From Lachnospiraceae bacterium (GTDB taxonomy: Bacteria; Bacillota; Clostridia; Lachnospirales; Lachnospiraceae): a DNA stretch of 64,000 nt. Positions within the stretch are counted from its first letter, which is position 1, and every line of letters starts with the position of its first letter. This document shows positions 63,829-64,000 of the stretch, piece by piece. The position numbers and the translations under genes are program-made. The notes under the pieces are model-generated. The model was not told the origin of the DNA and searched no databases. It saw only the letters and a program-made list of their open reading frames with translations. The stretch spans positions 209,242 through 273,241 of the forward strand of contig CAJTEM010000001.1 of assembly GCA_910575255.1 (NCBI GenBank), read 5' to 3'.

Positions 63829-64000
63829 ACGGGAGCGGGGATTCAGGGAAAGTTGAAAGTGAAACAGCGAAAAATAAAACAGCTATCAATATAATAGGCT
63901 CTCGGAATCTTGAGCCTGCCGACCAAGGTTCAGCGGTCGGCTGAACTTTGAAAAATAAATATTATCCGGAATGGAACAGATGTAATAAATTTTGAGAAAA
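63829..64000. other. Downstream region with imperfect hairpins
   Basis: 172 bases. GCCGACC/GGTCGGC and GGTTCAGC/GCTGAAC pairs form overlapping stems near 63917-63950. It may be a terminator or the start of an RNA element that continues outside the window. Confidence 0.4.

Overview
The window looks like a chromosome segment of a motile, anaerobic Gram-positive gut bacterium of the class Clostridia, most likely family Lachnospiraceae. The evidence is the gene content and protein character: flagellins with tandem glycosyltransferases, a cheA-cheW-cheR-cheB set, ruvAB followed by zapA and a U32 peptidase, a YitT protein, and many Clostridia-type ribosome binding sites. I see no rRNA, tRNA or CRISPR array. 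Genus and species cannot be fixed from the sequence alone.

Layout. 1-8.4 kb is a flagellin locus: a PilZ protein, three related family 2 glycosyltransferases with repeat-like C-termini, and two flagellins. 8.4-9.5 kb holds an Rpn-type nuclease with a 24-bp coding minisatellite. 9.8-19.5 kb is chemotaxis: a C39-like peptidase, cheB, cheR, cheW and cheA on the minus strand, then two chemoreceptors on the plus strand. One chemoreceptor carries a CZB-like zinc site in its extracytoplasmic part. Five promoters of the type TTAA/TTAT-N15/16-GNCGAWAT, which resemble sigma-28 sites, link flagellins, a glycosyltransferase, cheA and a chemoreceptor into one probable regulon. 19.5-34.9 kb is mostly housekeeping: a YprB-like exonuclease, ruvAB, zapA, a U32 peptidase, FtsW/RodA and PBP2-type cell wall proteins, a Nudix hydrolase, a degenerate GGDEF-EAL protein, an M32 carboxypeptidase and an S8 protease. 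Three copies of an unusual long-hairpin repeat family lie at 2.1, 28.3 and 28.8 kb.

34.9-50.4 kb is accessory DNA. It starts after the S8 protease, whose 3' end is duplicated at 36.86 kb. Between the copies sit a KilA-N gene broken by an amber codon and a truncated DUF4297-like nuclease. Then come a SMEK-NACHT NLR-like NTPase with a C-terminal zinc-ribbon motif, a small membrane protein, an AAA/PD-(D/E)XK protein and a 166-bp foldback element. Next are two small redox or stress regulator pairs (flavin reductase/HxlR, cupin/HxlR) and debris of a MATE gene. A MarR plus paired radical-SAM cassette with a perfect 17-bp inverted-repeat operator follows, then a serine recombinase that has lost its catalytic domain. 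The block ends with a three-gene operon: AbiEi-like antitoxin/regulator, small membrane protein, PIN-like nuclease.

50.4-64 kb returns to general functions: a MATE exporter; a LysR regulator divergent from a DUF6282 hydrolase and a MatC-like permease; a YitT protein; a LexA-box-controlled Y-family polymerase with YolD; an ATPase/DUF4143 protein flanked by 35-bp direct repeats; and a catabolic group of diaminopropionate ammonia-lyase, AraC regulator and M20 amidohydrolase. The best candidates for something undescribed are the AbiEi-TM-PIN operon, the SMEK-NACHT island, and the long-hairpin repeat family.
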